Shown piece by piece: positions 19,035-30,151 of a stretch of DNA of 36,642 nt; positions within the stretch are counted from its first letter, which is position 1; every line of letters starts with the position of its first letter. The translations under genes and the position numbers were made by a program. Where the stretch lies: contig LFTN01000109.1 of the NCBI GenBank assembly GCA_001513495.1, positions 1-36,642 of the forward strand, in the 5' to 3' direction. The notes under the pieces are model-generated. The model did no database searches, was not told the origin of the DNA, and saw only the letters and a list, made by a program, of their open reading frames with translations. The stretch is from Clostridiales bacterium DTU087 (lineage in GTDB: Bacteria > Bacillota > Limnochordia > DTU087).

Positions 19035-20714
19035 ATGAGTGTTGCCCTAGAGCTGCAGTCCCGGATCAAGAAAGCCCTGCAGGATGCAGTAAACAAGGCC
19101 GCTGCCAGTGAGGGCTGGGTGATTGAAAATCTGCCTGCCATTGAGCTGGAGATACCCAAAGAAAAAAATCACGGAGATCTGGCAACTAATCTGGCTATGC
19201 AGTTGACCAGAGAGATCAAGCAAGCTCCCCGGCGCATCGCGGAAGTGCTCATCGAGAGCCTTGACCTCTCGGGTACCTTTGTCGAGAGTGTTGAGGTGGC
19301 AGGGCCTGGGTTCATCAACTTGCGCCTTGGCAATCAGTGGCTGTCCAAGGTCTTAAGGGACATTGAGGAGCAGGGCGGTGCTTATGGGCGCTCTAATCAT
19401 GGACAAGGCAAGAAAGTACTGCTGGAGTTCGTCAGCGCCAACCCGGTAGGCCCTATGAATGTTGTCAACGCCCGGGCAGCAGCGGTGGGAGATACACTGG
19501 CCAATATTATGGAAGCTGCCGGCTATGATGTAAGCCGGGAATATTATGTCAATGACGCCGGACGTCAGGCATATCTTTTCGGCCTTTCTATCCTTGCTAG
19601 ATACAAGGAGCTGGCCGGTATGGAGGCAGACTTCCCGGAAGACGGATATCCTGCTGAATACGTCACTGACCTGGCCAAAATCTTGCGGCAGGAAGTGCCG
19701 GACCTGTTAGAGAAGTCTCAGGAGGAGCAAGAGGCTTTCTGCAAGCGGTGGGGTACCGACCGGATGGTAGAGCAGCAGAAAGCAGACTTAGAAGCCTTTG
19801 GCGTTGAATTTGATTTGTGGTTCCGGGAACGGGATCTGCACCAAGGGCGGGAGCTGGACAAGGTTATCCAGTTCATGCAGGAGGCAGGCTTTCTGTATGA
19901 ACAAGATGGAGCTGTCTGGTTTGCCTCTACCAGGTTTGGCGATGATAAAGACCGGGTGATGGTCAAGTCCGACGGGGTGCCAACCTATCTGACACCTGAT
20001 GTAGCCTATCATTGGAACAAATACCGCCGCGGCTATGAGCACCTGATCGACATCTGGGGGCCTGATCACCACGGTTACATCGCCAGGATGAGTGCTGCTG
20101 TACAGGCTCTTGGCTATCCGGCAGATAGCTTTGAAGTCATCATTTTACAGCTGGTTACCCTCCTGCGCCACGGCGAGAAGGTGCGGATGTCCAAGCGGGC
20201 GGGCAGGTTTATCAGTATGCAGGAGCTCTTGGATGAAGTGGGCAAAGACGCTGCCAGGTACTTCTTCTTGATGCGGGCTCCCGACAGCCACTTGGATTTT
20301 GATATGGCTTTGGCGGTGGAGCAAAGTCAGGAGAATCCGGTCTACTATATCCAGTATGCCCATGCCCGTATCTGCAGCATTTTGCGGCAGGCCCAGGAAA
20401 CCGGAGTCCAGCTGCCTACAGCCGCTGAGGCCCAGCTGCACCTGCTGCAGGCCGAGGCTGAGATTGATCTGATTAAGAAGCTGGCCCAGCTGCCAGAGGA
20501 GATCATCCAAGCAGCAGAGCGGAGAGAGCCCCATCGGATAGCCCGCTACTGCTATGAAGTGGCTTCTACCTTCCACAGTTTCTATACCCACTGCCGGGTC
20601 TTGGGTGAAGATGAAGCCCTGCAGGGAGCGCGGCTGGTGCTGGTCCAAGCGACACAGCAAGTGCTGCGGATAACACTGAAGATGCTGGGGGTTTCGGCCC
20701 CTGAGCAAATGTGA
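19035..20714 (+). CDS. argS: Arginyl-tRNA synthetase
   Basis: VLLEFVSANPVGPMNVVNARAAAVGDTLANI, YVNDAGRQAYLFG, C-terminal anticodon-binding domain ending LKMLGVSAPEQM. Confidence 0.97.
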   Translation: MSVALELQSRIKKALQDAVNKAAASEGWVIENLPAIELEIPKEKNHGDLATNLAMQLTREIKQAPRRIAEVLIESLDLSGTFVESVEVAGPGFINLRLGNQWLSKVLRDIEEQGGAYGRSNHGQGKKVLLEFVSANPVGPMNVVNARAAAVGDTLANIMEAAGYDVSREYYVNDAGRQAYLFGLSILARYKELAGMEADFPEDGYPAEYVTDLAKILRQEVPDLLEKSQEEQEAFCKRWGTDRMVEQQKADLEAFGVEFDLWFRERDLHQGRELDKVIQFMQEAGFLYEQDGAVWFASTRFGDDKDRVMVKSDGVPTYLTPDVAYHWNKYRRGYEHLIDIWGPDHHGYIARMSAAVQALGYPADSFEVIILQLVTLLRHGEKVRMSKRAGRFISMQELLDEVGKDAARYFFLMRAPDSHLDFDMALAVEQSQENPVYYIQYAHARICSILRQAQETGVQLPTAAEAQLHLLQAEAEIDLIKKLAQLPEEIIQAAERREPHRIARYCYEVASTFHSFYTHCRVLGEDEALQGARLVLVQATQQVLRITLKMLGVSAPEQM

Positions 20715-20756
20715 GTGGGAAAGGCCCACTCACTTACATAAGCGAGGAGGAGCGGT

Positions 20757-21485
20757 ATGGCGGGGCAATCGATCTCTAAGTCATGGCTGATAATCCGCAG
20801 GGGCATTCGCTATTCCTATGATTATCTGGGGATGGTGATCGCGGCCAGTGCCCTCTGGTTTATTACAGGTTTCTTGCCGATGCTGGTAGTCACAAGCTTT
20901 AGCAAGTATCTACAGAGCCCAGCAGTTATAGGGGCAGCCATTGTGCTGACGGTGACAGCCATTGGCCCGTCAACCGCCGCAGTCCATGGGATCGTCGTCA
21001 GGATCCTGCAAAACGAGGATGTGAGGGTGCGGGAGTTCTTCACTTTTTTCCAGAAGTTTTTTTGGCGAGGTGTTGCCCTGATACTCCTCAATGTCCTCAT
21101 TCTGCTGATCCTGGCCTCGGATCTGGTATTTACGCTAAACAGCCCCAATAGAATCATTCAAATGCTGTCCGGCATTTGGATTTACTTTTTCATTTTTTGG
21201 GTATTGATGAGTAATTATATTTTTCCATTCTTAGTCAACCAGAACATCGGCGTTTTCTTGTCAATGAAACGGTCGGCTCTGCTGGCCCTTGATAACCTGG
21301 TAGTCACCATTTTCCTATCGCTGGCAGTAATGCTGGTAGCAGTGCTAAGCGTGATTCTAGCTGCACCTGTACTGCTTTTGATGCTGGGTATCATAGCTTT
21401 TCTGCAAAACGTCGGTTTTCATGAGCTGATGCAGAAGTATGACGATGCACCTTCTCAGGATACAACCATTGAAGGTGAAGTTTAG
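20757..21485 (+). CDS. Uncharacterised polytopic membrane protein (possibly DUF624/YesL-like)
   Basis: 242 aa with several hydrophobic TM segments; RBS GGAGGAG before ATG; same strand in tight series with argS. Confidence 0.75.
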   Translation: MAGQSISKSWLIIRRGIRYSYDYLGMVIAASALWFITGFLPMLVVTSFSKYLQSPAVIGAAIVLTVTAIGPSTAAVHGIVVRILQNEDVRVREFFTFFQKFFWRGVALILLNVLILLILASDLVFTLNSPNRIIQMLSGIWIYFFIFWVLMSNYIFPFLVNQNIGVFLSMKRSALLALDNLVVTIFLSLAVMLVAVLSVILAAPVLLLMLGIIAFLQNVGFHELMQKYDDAPSQDTTIEGEV

Positions 21486-21527
21486 CAGGGAACTCTACGG
21501 TGCCGCAAGCGGCCATTGCTTGGTGTT

Positions 21528-21556
21528 TTGATGCTGGCAGCTGACTAGACTAATAA
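21528..21556 (+). promoter_or_regulatory. Putative promoter immediately upstream of the pyrG leader hairpin
   Basis: TTGATG (21528-21533), 17 nt, TAATAA (21551-21556). Confidence 0.35.
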
Positions 21557-21559
21557 CAG

Positions 21560-21587
21560 AGCTTCCTTTCAGGAGGCTTCTTTTTTG
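21560..21587 (+). terminator. Intrinsic terminator/attenuator hairpin before pyrG
   Basis: AGCTTCCT-ttc-AGGAGGCT (8 bp, one G-U) followed by TCTTTTTT. Confidence 0.75.
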
Positions 21588-21634
21588 TGGGAGTTCCTGT
21601 ATCTTTACGGACTGATGGAGAAGATCTAAAATAA

Positions 21635-23290
<1,656 letters not shown>

Positions 23291-23348
23291 AACTGCAGGC
23301 CGCTGGTCTGTGCCGGCTAGAGTGCTGGTGGCGCGAATCTTAGCCTTT

Positions 23349-23357
23349 TGATATAAT
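23349..23357 (+). promoter_or_regulatory. Putative extended -10 promoter element for the DUF151 gene
   Basis: TGATATAAT (TGn-TATAAT) at 23349-23357; no strong -35 seen. Confidence 0.4.
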
Positions 23358-23463
23358 GGTCGCGAGATTAGCTGAGGGCGACGTTCATCCATGGGCGGCC
23401 AGATTATTGAAAGCTGCCGCAATGGATGAGTCATCACCTTGGGAGACGAGAGAGGTGGAAGAT

Positions 23464-23973
23464 ATGGTTCGGGTCAAGGTGAAGTTAGTCGGTATCGACC
23501 AGGTTGCCATGTGCCCGGTTGTAGTAGTGACTGACATGGACGAACAGCACTTCCTGCCAATCATGGTAGGACCAGCTGAGGCCAACGCTATTGCCATGGA
23601 ACTCGAAGGGATTAGGCCGCCTCGACCACTGACCCACGATCTGATGCGGGATCTCCTGAGCAAGTTGGATGCTCAGGTAGATCGAGTAGTGATCTCGGAC
23701 CTCAGGGATGAGACGTATTATGGTTGTATTGTACTCAAGACCGTAGCTGGGAAAGTTGAAGTAGATGCTAGGCCAAGTGATGCCATTGCCCTTGCACTGC
23801 GTACACAAAGCCCGATCTTCGTTTCGGACACCGTGGCTAACCAAGCCATGATTGCCGATCGCGGGACTGCTGATGAGAAGGCTTCTGCGGACAACCATGA
23901 CCAGGAGGCGGAAGAATTCCGCCGCTTCTTGGATAATCTCACTCCCGATGATTTTCGCCGCAATCTCCAGTAG
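23464..23973 (+). CDS. Bifunctional nuclease family protein (DUF151/BFN domain)
   Basis: MVRVKVKLVGIDQVAMCPVVVVTDMDEQHFLPIMVGPAEANAIAMELEGIRPPRPLTHDLM...VDARPSDAIALALR. Start moved to ATG 23464 (RBS GAGGTGG) from the track's 23356. Confidence 0.88.
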   Translation: MVRVKVKLVGIDQVAMCPVVVVTDMDEQHFLPIMVGPAEANAIAMELEGIRPPRPLTHDLMRDLLSKLDAQVDRVVISDLRDETYYGCIVLKTVAGKVEVDARPSDAIALALRTQSPIFVSDTVANQAMIADRGTADEKASADNHDQEAEEFRRFLDNLTPDDFRRNLQ

Positions 23974-24003
23974 GCAGCGCAGCGGTTAACTAGTCATAAA
24001 GTC

Positions 24004-24051
24004 TGCCTCCCCGGTTCATACTGGAAAGGATGGAACGGGGAGGCGATTTTT
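24004..24051 (+). terminator. Intrinsic terminator after the DUF151 gene
   Basis: GCCTCCCCGGTTC...GGAACGGGGAGGC stem followed by GATTTTTG. Confidence 0.8.
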
Positions 24052-24109
24052 GTGAGGGGCGCTGGCAGCACCTCCCTTGGGAAAATAAACTAACGGTTCC
24101 TAAAGGAGT

Positions 24110-24820
24110 TTGTTTCTAGGCAGCGAAACTTTACAACTGGACCGCCGAGGGAGTGGACATAGGGTGTTAATTGATACTAGTCGAGTCGTGGCTGTCAGGT
24201 GTCCCCAATGTGGCCGGCTCGAACTCCGTGATTATTCTCTATTCGAGTTACATAGCAGTCAACCCACCGCAATCAGCTGTCAGTGTGGATATGCCCTGGT
24301 AGAAATTGGACGGCGCAGCCGTTTATACAGACTGGATATTAGCTGCATTGTCTGCGAAACCAGGCATGAGATCCTTGTGGATGCCAAGGGCCTTCTGCAA
24401 AATGATGCCCTGGTGATTTTCTGCCCTGAAAGTGATATTGACCTAGCCATGATCGGAAGGGCTGAACGGGTGCAGGAGCTTCTGGCCGCTGAGGGAGATC
24501 TGCTGGCGAATGTGGTGATGCCGGGAGCCATCGATTCTGCCTTTGTGGATATCGAGATTATGCGAGAGGTATTGGAACGGCTTCAAGGCTGGGCCAATGA
24601 TGGCCAGTTGTACTGCAGCTGTGGGAATCATCAGCTGGAGCTTGACCTCTTTGCTGAGAAAGTTGAAGTCGTGTGTTCCCAATGCGGCGGCACATTGGTC
24701 ATATACGCTGAACGGGAAGAAGACTTGGTCGCCATGGAAGGGTTGCACGAGGTCGTCCTGAAACAGGGGGCTTTTACCTGTATAGACTCGGCTGATTTCC
24801 GTTATCGACACAGAGTATAG
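24110..24820 (+). CDS. Uncharacterised CpXC/zinc-ribbon-like protein
   Basis: 236 aa, TTG start with AAAGGAG RBS. Cys pairs CPQCGR, CQCG, CIVC, CSCG, CSQCGG suggest metal-binding ribbons. Confidence 0.75.
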   Translation: MFLGSETLQLDRRGSGHRVLIDTSRVVAVRCPQCGRLELRDYSLFELHSSQPTAISCQCGYALVEIGRRSRLYRLDISCIVCETRHEILVDAKGLLQNDALVIFCPESDIDLAMIGRAERVQELLAAEGDLLANVVMPGAIDSAFVDIEIMREVLERLQGWANDGQLYCSCGNHQLELDLFAEKVEVVCSQCGGTLVIYAEREEDLVAMEGLHEVVLKQGAFTCIDSADFRYRHRV

Positions 24821-24866
24821 GGAAGGGTCATGGACGATATGGCCCGGCAAGTGGGAGGAGAAGAAT

Positions 24867-25721
24867 TTGGCTTTAGTCACTGTCGCTGAATTGACCAGAG
24901 CCGCTGCCGAAGGCGGCTATGCTGTAGGAGCGTTTAACTTAAACAACATGGAGATCCTGCAGGCTGTGATCGCGGCCGCAGAGGAGGAGCGGTCGCCAGT
25001 TATTTTGCAGGCCAGCCAAGGCGGCCTTAAATATGCTGGTATTGACTATATTGCAGCCATGGCACGGGTAGCCGCTGAAAATGCTTCTGTACCGGTGGCT
25101 TTGAACCTAGACCACGGCACCAGTTTTGAGCAGGCCATGGTCTGCATCCGCAAGGGTTTTTCAGCTGTGATGATCGATGGCTCTCAACTGCCCTTTGAGG
25201 AGAATGCCTCTTTGGTAAAGCGGGTTGTGGATGTAGCCCATTCAGTGGGAGTGTCGGTGGAAGCCGAGCTTGGCAAGATCGGCGGTACCGAAGACGATAT
25301 TGTGGTTGCCGATGAAGATGCCGCAATGACCAACCCCGATGAGGCTGCTGAGTTTGTGCGGCGGGCTCAGCCTGACCTTTTGGCTGTAGCCATCGGTACA
25401 GCCCATGGAGTTTACAAAGGTGAACCTAGGATAGACTTTAAGCGCTTGGAAGAGATCAAGAAACGAGTAGACATCCCCTTAGTCCTCCATGGTGCTTCCG
25501 GCGTCCCCGATGAAGCTATCCGCAAGGCTTGTCAGCTTGGGATCAGTAAGATCAATATCGATACAGAACTACGGGTAGCCTTCACGCAAGCTGTGCGCAA
25601 CGTTTTGGAAGCTGCTCCCGCTGAGATTGATCCTAGAAAAATCTTAGGCCCGGCAAGGGAAGCTATGCAGAAGGTTGTCAGGGAGAAAATGCGTCTGTTT
25701 GGCTGTTCTGGGAAAGCATAA
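24867..25721 (+). CDS. fba: Class II fructose-bisphosphate aldolase (TTG start)
   Basis: AVGAFNLNNMEILQAVIAAA, LNLDHGTSFEQ, VEAELGKIGGTEDD, LHGASGVPDE, KINIDTELR. Confidence 0.96.
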   Translation: MALVTVAELTRAAAEGGYAVGAFNLNNMEILQAVIAAAEEERSPVILQASQGGLKYAGIDYIAAMARVAAENASVPVALNLDHGTSFEQAMVCIRKGFSAVMIDGSQLPFEENASLVKRVVDVAHSVGVSVEAELGKIGGTEDDIVVADEDAAMTNPDEAAEFVRRAQPDLLAVAIGTAHGVYKGEPRIDFKRLEEIKKRVDIPLVLHGASGVPDEAIRKACQLGISKINIDTELRVAFTQAVRNVLEAAPAEIDPRKILGPAREAMQKVVREKMRLFGCSGKA

Positions 25722-25739
25722 GAAGGCTGCTGACGAACC

Positions 25740-25768
25740 GGGCGGGTGAACCATTCTTCCACCCGCCC
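25740..25768. terminator. Strong GC hairpin after fba, possible terminator without a clear U-tract
   Basis: GGGCGGGTG...CACCCGCCC 9-bp perfect stem; downstream sequence TCCATTCTC. Confidence 0.45.
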
Positions 25769-25886
25769 TCCATTCTCAACTTTGGTTTACCATCATCGTC
25801 TTTCTGACCTTGAGCGTTGCCAGCATGTTTTTGAGTACTCTCCTACTCATGCATTCAGCTATTATTTAGAAGGAACAAGCATAAGA

Positions 25887-25944
25887 ATTGTGTCAGCCTT
25901 CGGTGACAGGCGACAGCTGTACTGTTTGCACTGTCAGACACAAT
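25887..25944 (+). promoter_or_regulatory. Nested hairpin in the rho 5' leader
   Basis: ATTGTGTC (25887-25894) pairs with GACACAAT (25937-25944); TGACAG (25904-25909) pairs with CTGTCA (25931-25936). The 3' arms abut directly. Confidence 0.5.
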
Positions 25945-25999
25945 AGTCCTACTGTTTTGACAAGTGGCAATTCAGCACAGAGGGTTAAGGAGTGGAGTT

Positions 26000-27271
26000 A
26001 TGAACATTTCCCAACTGGAAGAGAAGACATCGGCAGAGTTGCAGGAGATCGCGAGAGAGCTGGAGATCCCCGGCTCTACACGGCTCCGCAAGCGTGAGCT
26101 CATTTTCGAAATCCTCAAAGCGGAGTCTAACAAAGAGGGCCTGGCGTTCAAAGACGGGATCTTGGAGATCCTCCCTGACGGTTACGGTTTTCTGCGGGTA
26201 GATGGCTATACTCCCAGTGGAGAAGATGTATATGTTTCACCATCTCAGATCCGGAGATTCAACCTGCGAACCGGAGATTCGGTCCTAGGACAAATAAGGC
26301 CTCCCAAGGATAATGAAAGGTACTACGCTCTCCTGAGGGTGGTGGCCGTCAACGCCGTCGATCCTGAGAAGGCCATCAGCCGCCCCAACTTCGAAGACCT
26401 CACTCCCATTTATCCCCGCGAGCGCCTGCGGCTAGAAGTCTCCCAGGAAGATACAGCAACCAGATTAATAGATGTTGTAGCACCTTTGGGAAAAGGTCAA
26501 AGGGGCTTAATTGTGGCGCCGCCGAAAGCCGGCAAGACCACGGTTCTTAAGAAAATAGCCAACAGTGTTACCCACAATCATCCGGAAGTTGAGCTGATGG
26601 TGCTCCTCATTGATGAACGGCCGGAGGAAGTTACCGATATGCAGAGGTCGGTTGATGGCGAAGTGGTCAGCTCCACCTTTGATGAGCCTCCCGATAACCA
26701 CGTCCGGGTAGCAGATATGGTACTGGAGAGGGCAAGGCGTTTGGTGGAGCATGGCAAGGATGTGGTCATCTTGCTGGACAGCATCACCCGCTTGGCCCGG
26801 GCCCACAATCTGGTGGTGCCGCCCAGCGGGCGCACCCTGTCTGGAGGCGTCGATCCGGCTGCACTGCATCGCCCCAAGCGGTTTTTCGGTTCCGCCCGCA
26901 AACTGGAGGAGGGGGGCAGCCTCACTATTATAGCTACTACCCTGATTGAAACAGGTTCACGAATGGATGACGTTATCTATGAGGAGTTCAAAGGCACCGG
27001 CAATATGGAGCTCCATCTAGACCGCCGTCTCGCTGAACGGCGCATCTTCCCGGCCATTGATATTTACCGGTCAGGTACCCGGAAAGAGGAACTGCTCTTG
27101 ACAGAGCAGGAAATGGAGATGATGTGGCTGTTGCGCAAAGCTTTTAGTTCGGTGGGAACCGCGGAGACAACAGATATTCTCATTGACCGGATCATGCACA
27201 CCAAATCCAATGCCGAGTTGATAGATTTAGTCATCAACTCCACATTTGCAGAGAATGTCCGTTCATCATAG
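26000..27271 (+). CDS. rho: Transcription termination factor Rho
   Basis: [66 protein letters not shown] at 26000 preferred over the track start at 25964. Confidence 0.97.
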   Translation: MNISQLEEKTSAELQEIARELEIPGSTRLRKRELIFEILKAESNKEGLAFKDGILEILPDGYGFLRVDGYTPSGEDVYVSPSQIRRFNLRTGDSVLGQIRPPKDNERYYALLRVVAVNAVDPEKAISRPNFEDLTPIYPRERLRLEVSQEDTATRLIDVVAPLGKGQRGLIVAPPKAGKTTVLKKIANSVTHNHPEVELMVLLIDERPEEVTDMQRSVDGEVVSSTFDEPPDNHVRVADMVLERARRLVEHGKDVVILLDSITRLARAHNLVVPPSGRTLSGGVDPAALHRPKRFFGSARKLEEGGSLTIIATTLIETGSRMDDVIYEEFKGTGNMELHLDRRLAERRIFPAIDIYRSGTRKEELLLTEQEMEMMWLLRKAFSSVGTAETTDILIDRIMHTKSNAELIDLVINSTFAENVRSS

Positions 27272-27416
27272 CCTAAGGCCCGGCGCAGCATTGCCCGTGG
27301 GTGGAAAGGCCGGGATTGGCTGCTGCTGCTGGGAAAATAAACCTACAGAAGAATTTCTCAGCAAAAAAAGGATTTAGCCCTGGAGGGCAAGAAGATATCG
27401 AAATGATTCCATAGGA

Positions 27417-28562
27417 TTGGAGTGGGTAGCATTGGACGGCAATCGCACCAGCCGCTGGCGTCCGGGATGGACCCTTTTAATACTTATGATATTTGTTGCT
27501 TTGACAGTCTCAGACGAGGCTGCGAGGCTTACCTCAGATGCTCCGGTTCAGTTTACGTGGAACCAGAGCCTGCTGGGAGCAATTGATCAGGGCGGCCCGG
27601 AACCAGAGGATGCGGAGTTTGCTTCATTGCTGGCTAATGACGTCCAAGAGCTGGCTGCCGTGCTAAGCTCCGATAGTGGCCCCGCGGTTTCTCTCGGTGA
27701 GATTGATATATTACCTGCTGGGGATGGGGAGACTAGTGAAGAGTTGCCGGTGGATGCCGTCACTCTCGCCGCCGGAGTTGAAGCTAACGCTCAGCAGGCG
27801 GAGCAAGCGGCGGAAGAAGCCCCCGAACCGGAGAAGCCCGCTGTGCTGACCCATGTAGTTGCACGGGGACAAACCCTCTGGGATATTGCCAAGATCTATG
27901 GAATCCATATAGATACCATCGTCGCGGCCAACGGGATCAGTGATCCCCAGCGGCTGCAGGTTGGCCAAGAGCTGACCATCTTGAGCATCGATGGAGCCCT
28001 CCACACGGTAAGAACTGGGGACAGCGTCTGGAGCATAGCCAGGGCTTATCAGGTTAAGACGCAAGATATCGTTGAGGCCAACAACCTATCGGATCCCAGC
28101 AGCCTGAAGGTAGGGCAGCAGCTGTTGATTCCAGGCGCCCAAGCGGTTGCTGCGCAGCGGTACCAGCTGATTGGACCCAATGGCCAGCTGCGGAGAGCTT
28201 TCGACTGGCCGGCTAGGGCCCGGATATCATCTAGGTTCGGCTCTAGGTGGGGCAGCATGCACTATGGATTGGATATTGCCATCCCTATAGGCACGCCGGT
28301 GCGGGCTGCTGCAGATGGACGGGTGACATGGAGCGGAGCCAGGGGTTCATACGGCAATCTTGTCATCATCGATCATGGTCAGAAGGTAGAGACTCGATAC
28401 GCGCACAACTCCCGGCTGGCAGTTAAAGCAGGAGATACTGTAAAGCGCGGACAGATCATCGCTTACAGCGGCAACACCGGCCGTTCAACCGGTCCTCACC
28501 TGCATTTTGAGATCCGCTATCGAGGGACAGCAGTTAATCCTGAGAAGTATCTCGTGCCTTAG
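27417..28562 (+). CDS. Membrane-anchored LysM (two repeats) + M23 peptidase domain protein (TTG start)
   Basis: N-terminal TM; HVVARGQTLWDIAKIYG and HTVRTGDSVWSIARAYQ LysM repeats; HYGLDIAIPIGTPV...GPHLHFEIR M23 motifs. Confidence 0.9.
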   Translation: MEWVALDGNRTSRWRPGWTLLILMIFVALTVSDEAARLTSDAPVQFTWNQSLLGAIDQGGPEPEDAEFASLLANDVQELAAVLSSDSGPAVSLGEIDILPAGDGETSEELPVDAVTLAAGVEANAQQAEQAAEEAPEPEKPAVLTHVVARGQTLWDIAKIYGIHIDTIVAANGISDPQRLQVGQELTILSIDGALHTVRTGDSVWSIARAYQVKTQDIVEANNLSDPSSLKVGQQLLIPGAQAVAAQRYQLIGPNGQLRRAFDWPARARISSRFGSRWGSMHYGLDIAIPIGTPVRAAADGRVTWSGARGSYGNLVIIDHGQKVETRYAHNSRLAVKAGDTVKRGQIIAYSGNTGRSTGPHLHFEIRYRGTAVNPEKYLVP

Positions 28563-28654
28563 CATTATTGGTCCTGGCTGATGTATGATGCTGATTTGAT
28601 AGGCAATGGCACAGGCTAAGAAGGGATTTCGCGCACCAGGTGTACAACGGCGGC

Positions 28655-28684
28655 TTGCGTCCATCCCAAGAGTCATGTTATAAT
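28655..28684 (+). promoter_or_regulatory. Putative sigma-A promoter for rpmE
   Basis: TTGCGT (28655-28660), 18 nt, TATAAT (28679-28684). Confidence 0.45.
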
Positions 28685-28748
28685 TCTACGGTGTGCAGAC
28701 TGCATATGGGATGTTTATAGTACCAAATGGGGAAAGAGGTGACAGGCC

Positions 28749-28958
28749 GTGAAGGAGAAGATCCATCCACAATACCATCAGACAACAGTAACCTGTGCCT
28801 GCGGTGCCAGCTTTGAAACTGGCTCCACCCGGGAAGATCTCAGAGTGGAAATCTGTTCCCAGTGCCACCCATTCTATACAGGACAAAGGCAGAAGCTCGT
28901 TGATGCCGGTGGCCGCGTAGAACGGTTCCGGAGAAAGTACAATTTGCCGGAAGAGTAA
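28749..28958 (+). CDS. rpmE: 50S ribosomal protein L31, zinc-binding (C+) form
   Basis: [64 protein letters not shown]. Confidence 0.97.
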   Translation: MKEKIHPQYHQTTVTCACGASFETGSTREDLRVEICSQCHPFYTGQRQKLVDAGGRVERFRRKYNLPEE

Positions 28959-28994
28959 GCACAGGAGCACAGGAAAATTTAGGTTGTAAAGGCA

Positions 28995-29018
28995 AAGCAG
29001 GGCACAGTCCTGCTTTTC
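28995..29018 (+). terminator. Intrinsic terminator after rpmE
   Basis: AAGCAGG-gcacagt-CCTGCTT followed by TTCT. Confidence 0.65.
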
Positions 29019-29037
29019 TGCTTACTGGGGGGTTGGA

Positions 29038-30018
29038 ATGAAGGCAGTAATGAGGATAGGCGATGTGGCTGTAGATAATCCTGTAGCTTTGTCCCCAATG
29101 GCCGGCGTGACCAATTCCATCTTCCGGAGGATCTGTAAGGAGATGGGGGCCGGCCTAGTGGTTACAGAGATGGTGAGCTGCAAGGGGCTCCTTCACAACA
29201 ACCAGCGCAGCCAAGAGCTGTTGGCTTTCCGCGAGGAGGAGCGCCCCATCGCGTTCCAGCTATTTGGTTCTGAACCGGAGGTAATGGGCAAAGCTGCCCG
29301 GTTGATAGCGGCCTTGGAACCGGATCTCATTGACATCAATATGGGCTGCCCCACCCCGAAGATTGTAAAGAATGGGGATGGGGCAGCCCTAATGCTGGAT
29401 CCAGACTTGGCGGCCCGGGTGGTGGAGAGCGTCGCCGAAAATGTCCCCTGTCCAGTCACTGTTAAACTGCGCCGGGGGTGGGATGAGGCTTCGCCCTCCG
29501 CTGCTGACCTAGCGCCGCTGTTGGCCGCGGCTGGTGCCCAAGCCTTCACTATCCATGGGCGTTATCGGGAGCAGTTCTACCGAGGCGAGGCCGATTGGGA
29601 GAGTATAGCAGCAGTCAAGGCTGTTGTAGATGTGCCGGTTTGGGGCAACGGAGATGTGGATTCCCCCGATGCCGCCCTCAGGATGCTGCAGCAGACCGGC
29701 TGCGATGGGGTGATGATCGGGCGGGCGGCTTTAGGGAACCCTTGGATCTTCCGGGAGGTCCACAACTTCCTGCGCTGCGGTGAATACTTGCCCAGGCCGA
29801 GCCTCAGAGAAAGGTTGGAGCTAGCCTTGGCACATCTAGAGGAGGAAGTCCGGGCGGTGGGTGAGCCGGCTGGGGTGCGGAAGATGCGGTCACAGCTTGC
29901 TTGGTACACCAAGGGATTTCCCCAGGCGGCGGCCATTCGCCAAGAGCTCAATACGGCTGAGACCGTTGAGGAGGTCCGCCGGCTCTTAGAAGGTTGCCTC
30001 TATATGGAAAAGACATAA
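29038..30018 (+). CDS. dusB: tRNA-dihydrouridine synthase (DusB family)
   Basis: LSPMAGVTNSIFRRICKEMGAGLVVTEMV, DINMGCPTPKIVKNGDGAALM, GNGDVDSP, GVMIGRAALGNPWIF. Confidence 0.95.
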   Translation: MKAVMRIGDVAVDNPVALSPMAGVTNSIFRRICKEMGAGLVVTEMVSCKGLLHNNQRSQELLAFREEERPIAFQLFGSEPEVMGKAARLIAALEPDLIDINMGCPTPKIVKNGDGAALMLDPDLAARVVESVAENVPCPVTVKLRRGWDEASPSAADLAPLLAAAGAQAFTIHGRYREQFYRGEADWESIAAVKAVVDVPVWGNGDVDSPDAALRMLQQTGCDGVMIGRAALGNPWIFREVHNFLRCGEYLPRPSLRERLELALAHLEEEVRAVGEPAGVRKMRSQLAWYTKGFPQAAAIRQELNTAETVEEVRRLLEGCLYMEKT

Positions 30019-30151
30019 GGGTTTAGGTGGAGAAGATGCAGGGATATATATGGGGCAGCCGCTGTCCTAGTGATCTGAGATCTAGTCCGCTGGCGGATGG
30101 AAGATGAGAGTCACTGGAGGATAGATTGCGGCAAGAGGGCGGAGGGATGAC

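Noticed and set aside
24078-27342. 13-nt repeat TGGGAAAATAAAC at 24078-24090 and 27330-27342, both upstream of genes, considered as a shared sporulation sigma site
   Set aside because: Several 13-mer repeats are expected by chance in 36 kb, and the sequence does not fit a sigma-F/G -10 consensus well.
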